From: Bacilli bacterium
GTDB lineage: Bacteria; Bacillota_I; Bacilli_A; RF39; UBA660
DNA: 14,313 nt
NCBI GenBank assembly: GCA_017411235.1
Contig: JAFPMR010000162.1
Coordinates: forward strand, 1-14,313
Direction: 5' to 3'
Shown piece after piece: positions 7,621 to 14,313 of this stretch. Both the position numbers and the translations under genes were made by a program. Every line of letters starts with the position of its first letter. Position 1 is the first letter of the stretch. The notes below the pieces were generated by a model. The model had not been told where the DNA came from and did no database searches. It worked only from the letters and a program-made list of their open reading frames with translations.

Positions 7621-7702
7621 AACGTTTCCACAACTACGTAGTAACACCCGCCGAATCTTTCGAAAATTACTAACCTCGTCATCCACTATGGGACCTGGCG
7701 CT
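7611..7702 (-). ncRNA. glmS self-cleaving ribozyme (GlcN6P riboswitch)
   Basis: On the minus strand the leader of glmS carries the ribozyme's conserved blocks in order. AGCGCCAG (7702-7695) is the cleavage site, with scission expected between A7702 and G7701. A small hairpin follows (about 7693-7682), then GACGAGG (about 7681-7675). Next is a stem from AATTTT and AAGATT around CGA, then TTCGGCGG and a short hairpin region around ACTACGTAGT. In this family glucosamine-6-phosphate is the cofactor that triggers cleavage, and the cleaved glmS mRNA is degraded. It sits directly upstream of glmS and about 35 nt into the transcript predicted from the promoter. The region after the core is short compared with the Bacillus subtilis form, so accessory helices P3/P4 may be reduced. 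The 3' boundary is approximate. Confidence 0.93.
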
Positions 7703-7743
7703 AACTATTGACTACAACCTTTCTCATCTCTAGCTTTAACTAC

Positions 7744-7772
7744 ATTATAAAGGATGAGCTTCATGAGGTCAA
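7744..7772 (-). promoter_or_regulatory. Strong promoter of glmS
   Basis: On the minus strand TTGACC (7772-7767, 5/6 match) is followed after 17 nt by a perfect TATAAT (7749-7744). Predicted start near 7737, about 35 nt before the ribozyme cleavage site. The first two T of the -35 belong to the T-tract of the upstream operon's terminator, so the units abut. Confidence 0.88.
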
Positions 7773-7805
7773 AAAAAAGAAGTAAATTGACGTCAATTTA
7801 CTTCT
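7771..7805 (-). terminator. Intrinsic terminator of the three-gene envelope operon
   Basis: Positions 7778-7805 are a perfect 28-bp palindrome (arms of 14 nt, central GACGTC). On the minus strand it is followed by an uninterrupted T-tract (7778-7771). The TAG stop of the last gene (7806-7804) overlaps the 5' arm. This is the strongest terminator in the window. Confidence 0.95.
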
Positions 7806-8316
7806 ATTCAAAAACGAATTCAATACTATTAAATATTTCATCAGCGCTAACTAATACAATATCAAAATAATCACTATCAGCTTCATAATAAGCAATAATT
7901 AACTTAGCGTCTTTCTTATAAATATTAACAGCAACCTGTTTGTTACCTTTCTCATATAAATATGAATAAGAATCATATTTATCACTTATATCAGAACTTC
8001 TATTAATTAATTTATATCCTTCGTTTTGTTCCTCAATACTATATGCAATATCATCAATCAAATCATCTAGACTTGTATCAATATAATTACTATCTAATAT
8101 TTTACATTGAATTCTTATTTCACTTTTTGTTTTTTTATGTATTAAATACAATTCGTCTTTATTATTTTTAACCTTCCAAGTTGTATCATAATTAACTATA
8201 AAATTAGCATTACTATATGTTTTAACTCTTACTTTTGAACATAGTATAACCACTATAGTAATAAAAATAGCAAGTAATAAAACAATAGCAATAATTTTTT
8301 TAACCTTTTTATCCAT
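7804..8316 (-). CDS. Small membrane-anchored protein, possibly Mog1/PsbP-like fold
   Basis: The 170-residue product begins MDKKVKK, followed by a hydrophobic segment (about 8-26) and an exported domain of about 140 residues. The Cys after the hydrophobic stretch (VVILC) has Leu before it, so it is not a good lipobox and a membrane anchor is more likely. The exported part has the pattern of Mog1/PsbP-like stress or cargo proteins: a strand then NFIVNYDTTWKV, alternating short strands, a helix around DDLIDDIAYSIEEQ, and EIFNSIEF near the end. This fold assignment is a resemblance only. The start is the ATG at 8314-8316 with GGAG seven nt upstream. A TTG at 8329-8331 is in frame but precedes the Shine-Dalgarno site and is rejected. 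The gene starts 1 nt after the stop of the pseudoprotease gene and is the last of the operon. Confidence 0.85.
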   Translation of the reverse strand: MDKKVKKIIAIVLLLAIFITIVVILCSKVRVKTYSNANFIVNYDTTWKVKNNKDELYLIHKKTKSEIRIQCKILDSNYIDTSLDDLIDDIAYSIEEQNEGYKLINRSSDISDKYDSYSYLYEKGNKQVAVNIYKKDAKLIIAYYEADSDYFDIVLVSADEIFNSIEFVFE

Positions 8317-8317
8317 A

Positions 8318-9907
8318 CTACTTCTCCACAATTAAAATTACTACATAGTTATAACTTTCTTTCATAACTACTTTATAATCTCCATTATCATAAGTCTTTT
8401 GATCTTTTTCATCTTTAACAAGTCTAAATCCTTCTCCATCTAATGCATTAGTAAAATTGACAAGGAAATATAATGAATCTATAGAAGATGAATTATTAGC
8501 AAGATATCTTAAACTCATAATGTGATTTGCATATGAAGCTTTAACTAATTTTAAATTAACATTTTCATTTAGATTACCTATCTTAGATAGCTTATTCCAC
8601 TTCTTCTTAGGAACATTATTATATTCTTTTTCATCACTATACTTTAAGTAATAACTATCTTTAAAGTCTATTAATGGTGTACTCTTTATCTCTTCAAATC
8701 TTTGACTCATTAATATCTTTTGTAAATCTATTAAATAATCAGTACTATTAGCATATGATAACTCAGAATGTAATTGATCACTAACAACAAAACCAACTAC
8801 TTCTCCATTATTATTAAATAAAGCACTACCTACATCACTACTTGATGCAGCAAGTAAGTTTTTCATTCTTCCATTATCTTGTGAAATAAAAGTTCCATAA
8901 TTAATACTAAATCCACCATTATTTCTACTATTAATCATGAATAACTTATCATCTAGTTTTAATGAAGAAACATTAGCTAAACTAACAGTATCTCCAGCTT
9001 TTTTATTTAATTTAAGAACCACAACATCATAATCAACTTGTGCAGCAATGATTCCTTCTACCTTATATGTATTGCCATTAACATCATTAACATAAATATA
9101 ATTACTATCAGTTAAAAATTGTTGAATTAATGACCAAGTAGTAACAACAACACCTTCACTTAAGAAGAATCCACTTCCATACATATTACTACCATTATCA
9201 ATCATTCCAGTAATTTGCACGACCTTATTCTTATTACTTTGATAAAGTTGCTTTAATACCTCATCATCAACATTCTTAGTTCCATCACTTTCCAAAGATA
9301 GATTATTATAAGAAGATCCTATAATATCACCATTATCTTCTTCAGTAGCTAATTTCCAAAAGAAATCTTCTAACTTAGAACCAACAGTTATCCATGGATA
9401 ATATACTCTATATTCTCCATTATCTTTCTTTAACCAATAAGTTAAAACAACTTCATTATCTTTATCATTAACTTTAGCATCTTTAATATAAGCAAATGCT
9501 AATACATCATCATTAAATGGAACTGTCTTAACATCACTTATATAACCACCAGTAATCTTATACTTCTTTAATTCAGAAAAATATGTATCTCTAAAAATAG
9601 TGCCAGCTAATGTTTTACTACCATCATTTCTATCAATATACATATATTCTGTATATTCTTTTTTCTTAGTATCTTCATCTTTATTACTTGTAGTAATACT
9701 AATCATATTCTTAACTAATTTAATAGCAGCTTCATCATTAACAATTAACTTACTAAAGTCATCTGTTTCAATCTTATAAGAAGCATCTAAAGAATTAGTT
9801 AGATTCCTACTACGAGCATTAACATCAATCTTATCCATATCGACATTAAATGCATACACTATGTTAGCAGTAAGAAAAGAAATCAATATAAATAATAACT
9901 TTTTCAT
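8318..9907 (-). CDS. Secreted trypsin-fold protein lacking catalytic His and Ser (pseudoprotease)
   Basis: The 529-residue product starts with a clear signal peptide (MKKLLFILISFLTANIVYA, cleavage expected after A19). About 20-225 is an unrecognised exported region. About 226-400 has the S1/HtrA-type serine protease layout: YGSGFFLS (243-250), VVVTTWSLI (253-261) at the place of the usual TxxHV, VDYDVVVLKL (291-300) with D294 at the Asp position, and SSDVGSALFNNNGEVVGFV (356-374) where GNSGGPL is normal. By this alignment the His is Ser259 and the nucleophile Ser is Val359, while Asp is retained, so proteolysis is not expected. It could instead bind peptides or scaffold. About 405-529 is a further domain I do not recognise. 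The ATG at 9905-9907 follows a G-rich Shine-Dalgarno stretch (AGGGGG about 7 nt upstream). It begins 11 nt after the metallopeptidase gene. Confidence 0.88.
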   Translation of the reverse strand: MKKLLFILISFLTANIVYAFNVDMDKIDVNARSRNLTNSLDASYKIETDDFSKLIVNDEAAIKLVKNMISITTSNKDEDTKKKEYTEYMYIDRNDGSKTLAGTIFRDTYFSELKKYKITGGYISDVKTVPFNDDVLAFAYIKDAKVNDKDNEVVLTYWLKKDNGEYRVYYPWITVGSKLEDFFWKLATEEDNGDIIGSSYNNLSLESDGTKNVDDEVLKQLYQSNKNKVVQITGMIDNGSNMYGSGFFLSEGVVVTTWSLIQQFLTDSNYIYVNDVNGNTYKVEGIIAAQVDYDVVVLKLNKKAGDTVSLANVSSLKLDDKLFMINSRNNGGFSINYGTFISQDNGRMKNLLAASSSDVGSALFNNNGEVVGFVVSDQLHSELSYANSTDYLIDLQKILMSQRFEEIKSTPLIDFKDSYYLKYSDEKEYNNVPKKKWNKLSKIGNLNENVNLKLVKASYANHIMSLRYLANNSSSIDSLYFLVNFTNALDGEGFRLVKDEKDQKTYDNGDYKVVMKESYNYVVILIVEK

Positions 9908-9918
9908 TCTCCTACCCC

Positions 9919-11565
9919 CTACAAATAACTCAACAATACTTCAACAATCAACCTACTAGCAGGTTGTGCTAATTCACCATTTAAATAACAATCATGGAAT
10001 GCTTCAGCAATTGTCTCATCGTATATATAAGTACCTGACTTATCTTTAGCCATTGCATAACCAGAGATAGATTCTCTAAATTCATTAAATGTCATATTAT
10101 TACGATAAATAGCTTTATATTTTTCATAAGCTTCTTGGACCATTTGATAACTGAAATTACCAATATTAAAGTCATCATAAACTTCATACATAACCTTAAC
10201 ATCACTTGCTTTAACAAATACTAATAAGCCACTCTTATGATGATTACATAAAGCAACATAAGATAAATAATGTCCAAATTCATGAGCTATGGTACTTGAT
10301 CTATTAGCATTAGGTGGGAAATATCCACTCTTTACACCATAACTAACACTATTATTAATCTTAGCATTATTTAAGAAATATTTAGCATTCAAAAGAATTT
10401 GTGACTTAATAGCTGCAGGATATTTAGAATTATTCTTACTAGTACCAAAAGAGAATAATGGCATAAATGCTGCTATATATGTTGCATCTACATTAGCCAA
10501 AGTAATATTCGTTAAATAACCTCTAGCTTTTGGATAATTATTATATATATAAGCAACTACATCTCGTAGTTCTAAAGCAAATTCTTCATCCATTTCACAG
10601 AAATTAACTGCTGTAATTCCATACTTACTAATAATTTCATTTTCAATAGCAACAATCTTAGGTAAACAATTACCTTTTTGACGATTACTATCACTAGCAA
10701 TCAATCTATATACATCATTAATACTATTAAAAACTAACAAATCAAAGTATTGATTATCATAAACAATTGAAGTTAATCCTACACCAGAAGTTCCACCTAT
10801 CTGACCAGATTTAGACTTACCAGTGTATTGTAACATCTCATCATCTATTGATGCTGTATTAATACTACCTTGTTGTGTTATTGTCTTAGTTTCATTACCA
10901 AAATAGAAACCATTATTAGCATAACTTCTATATAAAAATAAAGAAATCAATACTATCAAACACACGAAACAGAAAGCAAAAAATCCTCTTCCACTATTTC
11001 TTTTTCTTTGATAATTAACATTAACAGCTACACCTTGTTGTACTGGTAACTCATTAGGTTCTACAGTATATAAAACTGGAGGTTGATAAGATTCCTCTCT
11101 ATTAGAAACCATTCCAGAAACAAAATCTGCGTCTACTGTTTTTGGCTGATTTATTAATTCTTTATAAGAACTACTAGTTGGATTTCTAAAAGTATTAGAA
11201 GGTGTTTGTTGTTGTTTATTCTTTCTAACATACTTAGCTTTACTACTCTTAGCACCAGTAGTATTATCATGATTACTCTTAGAATAAACATTATAGAATT
11301 TACTATTTCTTTTATTTTCTTCTTTTTCCTTAGCAGTTTTATAATCTATATAATTATTATAATTCTTTAATTCAATATCTTTTTTATCGTTTTTCTTTTT
11401 AAAACTAATAAAAGACTTATTAGCTACATTTGTTCCAGATTGAGATACATTTCCACTTTTAACATATTTATTTCTATATCCCTTCTTTAATGGAGAATTA
11501 CAAAATGGGCATTTGCTACCATAATAAGTAGAAGGAATTGGTTTGTTACAATTTCTACATATCAT
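9919..11565 (-). CDS. Zinc-ribbon, one-pass membrane protein with exported HEXXH metallopeptidase-like domain
   Basis: The 548-residue product has four parts. A zinc ribbon at the N-terminus uses C3, C6, C19 and C22 (CRNC then CPFC). A long polar Lys/Asn/Ser/Gln-rich linker covers about 25-190. A membrane segment at about 194-213 is preceded by RKRN. An extracellular region contains AHEFGH (427-432; zinc ligands H428 and H432, catalytic E429) and, about 90 residues later, DETIAEAFHD (516-525), where E521 (or E517) would be the third, gluzincin-type ligand. I do not know the named family; substrate is unknown. The start is the ATG at 11563-11565 with GGAGGTG 5 nt upstream. In-frame sequence as far as 11670 is upstream of the promoter and is not coding. 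It is the first gene of a three-gene operon that ends at 7804. Confidence 0.87.
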   Translation of the reverse strand: MICRNCNKPIPSTYYGSKCPFCNSPLKKGYRNKYVKSGNVSQSGTNVANKSFISFKKKNDKKDIELKNYNNYIDYKTAKEKEENKRNSKFYNVYSKSNHDNTTGAKSSKAKYVRKNKQQQTPSNTFRNPTSSSYKELINQPKTVDADFVSGMVSNREESYQPPVLYTVEPNELPVQQGVAVNVNYQRKRNSGRGFFAFCFVCLIVLISLFLYRSYANNGFYFGNETKTITQQGSINTASIDDEMLQYTGKSKSGQIGGTSGVGLTSIVYDNQYFDLLVFNSINDVYRLIASDSNRQKGNCLPKIVAIENEIISKYGITAVNFCEMDEEFALELRDVVAYIYNNYPKARGYLTNITLANVDATYIAAFMPLFSFGTSKNNSKYPAAIKSQILLNAKYFLNNAKINNSVSYGVKSGYFPPNANRSSTIAHEFGHYLSYVALCNHHKSGLLVFVKASDVKVMYEVYDDFNIGNFSYQMVQEAYEKYKAIYRNNMTFNEFRESISGYAMAKDKSGTYIYDETIAEAFHDCYLNGELAQPASRLIVEVLLSYL

Positions 11566-11590
11566 TTCTACACCTCCATTATCATTTATA

Positions 11591-11599
11591 ATTATACCA
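11591..11599 (-). promoter_or_regulatory. Extended -10 promoter of the three-gene envelope operon
   Basis: On the minus strand TGG (11599-11597) precedes a perfect TATAAT (11596-11591). No good -35 lies 16-18 nt upstream, where the DNA is an A/T tract. Predicted start near 11584, leaving a leader of about 19 nt with GGAGGTG. Confidence 0.75.
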
Positions 11600-11632
11600 T
11601 AAAAAAAATATAAAAAACCATTAACTTTAGAG

Positions 11633-11638
11633 TATAAT
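11633..11638 (+). promoter_or_regulatory. Candidate -10 box of the glycosyltransferase gene
   Basis: A perfect TATAAT on the plus strand lies 16 nt before the chosen ATG. There is no TGn extension and no good -35. Transcription would begin near 11645, right at the AGGTGG Shine-Dalgarno site (11645-11650), giving a very short leader. It faces away from the minus-strand promoter about 40 nt to the left. Confidence 0.4.
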
Positions 11639-11654
11639 GAAAATAGGTGGTTAC

Positions 11655-13082
11655 ATGAAAAACATAACATACATCTTTTTAAAAGAAGAAAATAATATTG
11701 CCGAAAATATAAACTATATTACTTATAAACCTTCTTCATTCTTAGAAGATATAACAAAACTAAAAACTAAGTATATAGCATTTATAAAAGACTATAATAA
11801 TCTAGATGAAGAATACTTCCCTATTACAACAGAAGTATCTGATGAAGAATTCGATTCATGTTTCATTAACTACACTATTGAAATAGATGGTAAAACAAGA
11901 GGTACTGAACTATTAGAAAAATATGAAGCAGATAAAAAAAGACCATATGTAGGAGATTATATTTGGAGTTTCATCTTTGATAGAAAAAAATTCTTAGAGT
12001 TATCTGAATCAGAAAATAAAACACCTGAAACAGTAGATAAAATATTTGAAAAACATATTGGTATTCCTAAACATCTAATTCATCATATACCTGATAAAAA
12101 AATATTAGAAACCTTTATGTATGTAGATGAAAAAGAAGTAATAAGAAGAAAAAATGTCTTCTACTTAGGAACATATATAAATGGTAGATTTAATGGATAT
12201 GTATCTTGGTTATTAAACTTAGGAAAATGTTTTGGTAAAGATTATAAAATGACAATTCTATACGATAAAATAATAGATGTAACCAAAAATAGAATGGAAA
12301 GATATTTTGAAGTAATAGAAAGAAAAGAAGATTGTAACTATATATGTGATCGTCTATTTGTAACTTACTCAACATACTTCTATCCAAAGAATATTCATCA
12401 CTTAGAAGAAAACTATTTATTTATTCATGGTAACATGTGTGACTTTCATAACACTCGTAAATATAAATGTGATAACTATACTAAATATATTGCTGTATCT
12501 AAAACATGCGCTAAAAAAGCTAAAGGATTCTATCCAACAGACAATATAGAATATATTCTAAATCCATTAAAAATACTTCCTGAAGAAGTATATCCACATT
12601 TAAAACTTGTATCTGCTCAAAGGTACGACCCCGTAAAAAGATATGATCGTATTCACAAGATATCTCAAATACTTGATGAATTACGTATTCCTTATACATG
12701 GAATGTCTTTATGGATAAAAAACCATATAAAAACGAAGTATATGGTGGAGTTGTCTACAGAAGATCAGTAATCAACCCATTACCATATATAAAAGATGCT
12801 GACTACTATGTACAATTAAGTGATACAGAAGCATTCTGCTACTCTGTAGCTGAAGCATTATATCTTAATACCAAGGTAGTTGTAACACCACTAGAGTGTT
12901 ATAAAGAATTAAATATAGATGAAAGCCAAGGAATAATAATACCATTTGAATACTTTGAAGATGGAAATAAAAGAGAGCTTGCTAAAATAGTAGTTAAAAT
13001 GTATCAAGAAATTGATCGAGAAATAAAAAATAAATTAGATCCTTCAATGTATGAAGGATACAATAAATTATTAAAAAAATAA
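11655..13082 (+). CDS. GT4-type (GT-B fold) glycosyltransferase
   Basis: The 475-residue product has a C-terminal half typical of GT4 glycosyltransferases. It contains FIHGNMCDFH (about 256-265), YIAVSKT in the first-domain exit, LVSAQRYDPVKRYDR (about 318-332) starting the nucleotide-sugar domain, ADYYVQLSDTEAFCYSVAEAL with the EX7E motif (E392 and E400), and VVVTPLECYKEL. The first 150 residues are a separate section including KYIAFIKDYNNLDEEYFP (about 39-56), reminiscent of GT2-family sequences, but this is uncertain. There is no membrane segment, so the enzyme is likely cytosolic or peripheral, making a surface polysaccharide, teichoic acid-like polymer or glycolipid. Sugar and acceptor cannot be told. 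The ATG at 11655 follows AGGTGG with a 4-nt gap; an in-frame ATG at 11637 overlaps the -10 box and is rejected. This is the only plus-strand gene. Confidence 0.9.
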   Translation: MKNITYIFLKEENNIAENINYITYKPSSFLEDITKLKTKYIAFIKDYNNLDEEYFPITTEVSDEEFDSCFINYTIEIDGKTRGTELLEKYEADKKRPYVGDYIWSFIFDRKKFLELSESENKTPETVDKIFEKHIGIPKHLIHHIPDKKILETFMYVDEKEVIRRKNVFYLGTYINGRFNGYVSWLLNLGKCFGKDYKMTILYDKIIDVTKNRMERYFEVIERKEDCNYICDRLFVTYSTYFYPKNIHHLEENYLFIHGNMCDFHNTRKYKCDNYTKYIAVSKTCAKKAKGFYPTDNIEYILNPLKILPEEVYPHLKLVSAQRYDPVKRYDRIHKISQILDELRIPYTWNVFMDKKPYKNEVYGGVVYRRSVINPLPYIKDADYYVQLSDTEAFCYSVAEALYLNTKVVVTPLECYKELNIDESQGIIIPFEYFEDGNKRELAKIVVKMYQEIDREIKNKLDPSMYEGYNKLLKK

Positions 13083-13104
13083 GATTCCATTTGGAATCTT
13101 TTTT
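13081..13104 (+). terminator. Intrinsic terminator of the glycosyltransferase gene
   Basis: Arms AAGATTCC (13081-13088) and GGAATCTT (13093-13100) pair perfectly over 8 bp around loop ATTT, followed by TTTT after the two T of the arm. The TAA stop (13080-13082) runs into the 5' arm. Confidence 0.9.
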
Positions 13105-13108
13105 AATG

Positions 13109-13134
13109 AAAAAAGAAGAAGATTACTCTTCTTC
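13109..13134 (-). terminator. Intrinsic terminator of ftsK/spoIIIE
   Basis: On the minus strand arms GAAGAAG (13134-13128) and CTTCTTC (13121-13115) form a 7-bp stem with a 6-nt loop, then six T (13114-13109). The TAA stop (13125-13123) lies in the loop. Confidence 0.75.
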
Positions 13135-14313
13135 ACCAGAACTTTCTTTACCAGCTAAAACTTCACGAGGTTTAGAACCATTTTGTGGTCCAATAACTCC
13201 TCTTTCTTCCATAATATCAATTATTCTAGCTGCACGATTATATCCTAATCTAAATCTTCTTTGAATTAGAGAAGCACTAATCTTACCGCTCTCCATAGCA
13301 AATTCAAAGATTTCATTATATAGAGGATCATCATCTGTTCCTCCTGGACCAGAACCAATACCATTGCTTGCCCCACCAGGTCCTTCATTGGCAGCAGCCG
13401 CAAACTTAGAATCATAAACAGCTGTTTGTTGATCACGACAAGCATTTATAACTCTTTCAATCTCTTCATCAGATACATAACATCCTTGAATACGATCAGC
13501 AGTATTTTGACCCATTGGTAAGAATAACATATCACCTTTACCTAATAGTTTCTCTGCTCCTACACCATCTAAAATTGTACGAGAGTCAACTTGTGATGCA
13601 ACAGCAAATGCTATTCTTGAAGGTATATTAGCTTTAATAATACCTGTAATAATATCTGTACTAGGTCTTTGTGTAGCTGTAATCAAATGAATACCAGCAG
13701 CACGAGCTAATTGTGTAATTCTTAAAATAGAATCTTCAACTTCTTTTTTAGCTACTAACATTAAGTCTGCCATCTCATCGATAATAACAACAATATATGG
13801 CATCTTATCTTCTGGACGACCTTTTTTCATCATTAAAGCATTATAATCATCTATCTTCTTAACTTGATTTTCTGCAAACGCTCTATAACGATCATCCATC
13901 TCTACAACTATTCTTTGTAATGTTGCAGATGCTTTCTTAGGATCAGTAACAACTGGTAATAACAAGTGTGGTACACCATTATAATTAGATAACTCAACTT
14001 GTTTTGGATCTACTAATACAAGTTTTACTTCATCCGGTTTATATCTCATCAAAATAGAAATAATAATACTATTTGTACATACAGATTTACCTGAACCAGT
14101 AGAACCAGCAATAAGCAAGTGAGGCATCTTTGTAATATCAAAGAATCTTGGATTACCCATTAAGTCTTTACCTAAAGCTGCTTGAATACCTTTATTAACA
14201 TTAATACTTTGTAAAATACCTCTAATCTTTACTGCAGATATTTCACCATTAGGAAGTTCAATACCAACTGTACTCTTACCAGGAATTGGTGCTTGAATAC
14301 GTACATCTTTTGC
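13123..14313 (-). CDS. ftsK: DNA translocase FtsK/SpoIIIE, 5' end cut by window edge
   Basis: This is the hexameric ATP-driven motor that pumps chromosomal DNA through the closing division septum. The frame is open to the right edge and gives 396 residues, the C-terminal half of a protein usually of about 750-900 aa. Visible in order: the beta-domain motif RIQAPIPGKSTVGIELPN (about 5-22), LGKDLMGNP, Walker A AGSTGSGKS (about 69-77), Walker B IIDEMADLM (about 177-185), the strongly conserved TQRPSTDIITGIIKANIPSR (about 214-233) and the LGKGDMLF block. A Gly-rich linker (about 308-326) leads to the gamma winged-helix domain (about 327-391) that reads the orienting KOPS/SRS sites. An internal ATG at 14158-14160 is not the start, since the conserved sequence continues upstream of it. 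FtsK and SpoIIIE cannot be told apart from this half. Its terminator faces that of the glycosyltransferase gene. Confidence 0.97.
   Translation of the reverse strand, partial: AKDVRIQAPIPGKSTVGIELPNGEISAVKIRGILQSINVNKGIQAALGKDLMGNPRFFDITKMPHLLIAGSTGSGKSVCTNSIIISILMRYKPDEVKLVLVDPKQVELSNYNGVPHLLLPVVTDPKKASATLQRIVVEMDDRYRAFAENQVKKIDDYNALMMKKGRPEDKMPYIVVIIDEMADLMLVAKKEVEDSILRITQLARAAGIHLITATQRPSTDIITGIIKANIPSRIAFAVASQVDSRTILDGVGAEKLLGKGDMLFLPMGQNTADRIQGCYVSDEEIERVINACRDQQTAVYDSKFAAAANEGPGGASNGIGSGPGGTDDDPLYNEIFEFAMESGKISASLIQRRFRLGYNRAARIIDIMEERGVIGPQNGSKPREVLAGKESSGEEE

Noticed and set aside
8238..8316. Lipoprotein signal in the 170-aa protein
   Set aside because: The Cys after the hydrophobic stretch has Leu at -1 and Ile at -2, not the Gly/Ala or Ser needed for a lipobox.
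11566..11670. N-terminal extension of the zinc-ribbon protein
   Set aside because: It would overlap the promoter and the Shine-Dalgarno site that fits the ATG at 11565, and the extra residues look like random translation.
12190..12387. Minus-strand open frame of 65 codons
   Set aside because: It lies antisense inside the glycosyltransferase gene with no start signal; the Phe/Leu/Ile-rich product is what complementing Lys/Glu codons gives.
13081..13134. Single bidirectional terminator between the glycosyltransferase gene and ftsK
   Set aside because: There are two separate hairpins, each with a T-tract on the proper side, so I list two convergent terminators.
1..14313. Genetic code with UGA as Trp
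   Set aside because: All genes are intact with the standard code and the Trp codons checked are TGG.
1..14313. CRISPR array, tRNA/rRNA genes, insertion sequences, prophage
   Set aside because: I found no regularly spaced repeats, cloverleaf sequences, transposase motifs or phage structural genes on either strand.

Overview
The window is AT-rich (roughly 30% G+C by eye) with Lys/Asn/Ile-rich proteins, strong Shine-Dalgarno sites, intrinsic terminators and a glmS ribozyme. This points to a low-GC Firmicute of the Bacilli/Erysipelotrichia/RF39 type, possibly a gut bacterium. UGA is not read as Trp: every reading frame is intact under the standard code and the Trp codons checked are TGG. Of ten genes whose stop is visible, six end in TAA, four in TAG and none in TGA. 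Nine of the eleven genes have a recognisable family or fold; the 192-aa and 260-aa proteins do not.

Layout, left to right. (i) 1-2291, minus strand: ribosome-assembly GTPases der (3' part cut off by the window edge) and ysxC/engB, with an unrecognised 192-aa cytoplasmic protein between them. (ii) 2354-5706, minus: a translationally coupled pair, a one-pass membrane protein followed by a membrane-anchored thermolysin-like (M4) protease that carries a C-terminal von Willebrand A domain. (iii) 5766-7772, minus: glmS behind a near-consensus promoter, a glmS self-cleaving ribozyme and an unusual hairpin that buries the ribosome-binding site. (iv) 7804-11565, minus: a compact three-gene operon for envelope proteins, namely a zinc-ribbon/membrane/HEXXH metallopeptidase, a secreted trypsin-fold protein lacking its catalytic His and Ser, and a small membrane-anchored protein with a Mog1/PsbP-like look. 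(v) 11655-13082, plus: a lone GT4-type glycosyltransferase transcribed divergently from that operon. (vi) 13123-14313, minus: the motor and gamma domains of FtsK/SpoIIIE, 5' part outside the window.

The housekeeping parts (der, ysxC, glmS, ftsK) are conventional. The accessory content is a set of envelope proteins with protease folds plus a glycosyltransferase. A joint surface-processing or peptidoglycan/glycan-related role is only an inference. Gene junctions are very tight: most terminators overlap the stop codon of the gene they end, and the next promoter follows at once. At one junction the -35 box lies inside the upstream terminator loop. No tRNA, rRNA, CRISPR array, insertion sequence or phage gene is visible. 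The longest gap between genes, 7545-7803, is fully explained by the glmS leader, its promoter and the terminator of the preceding operon.
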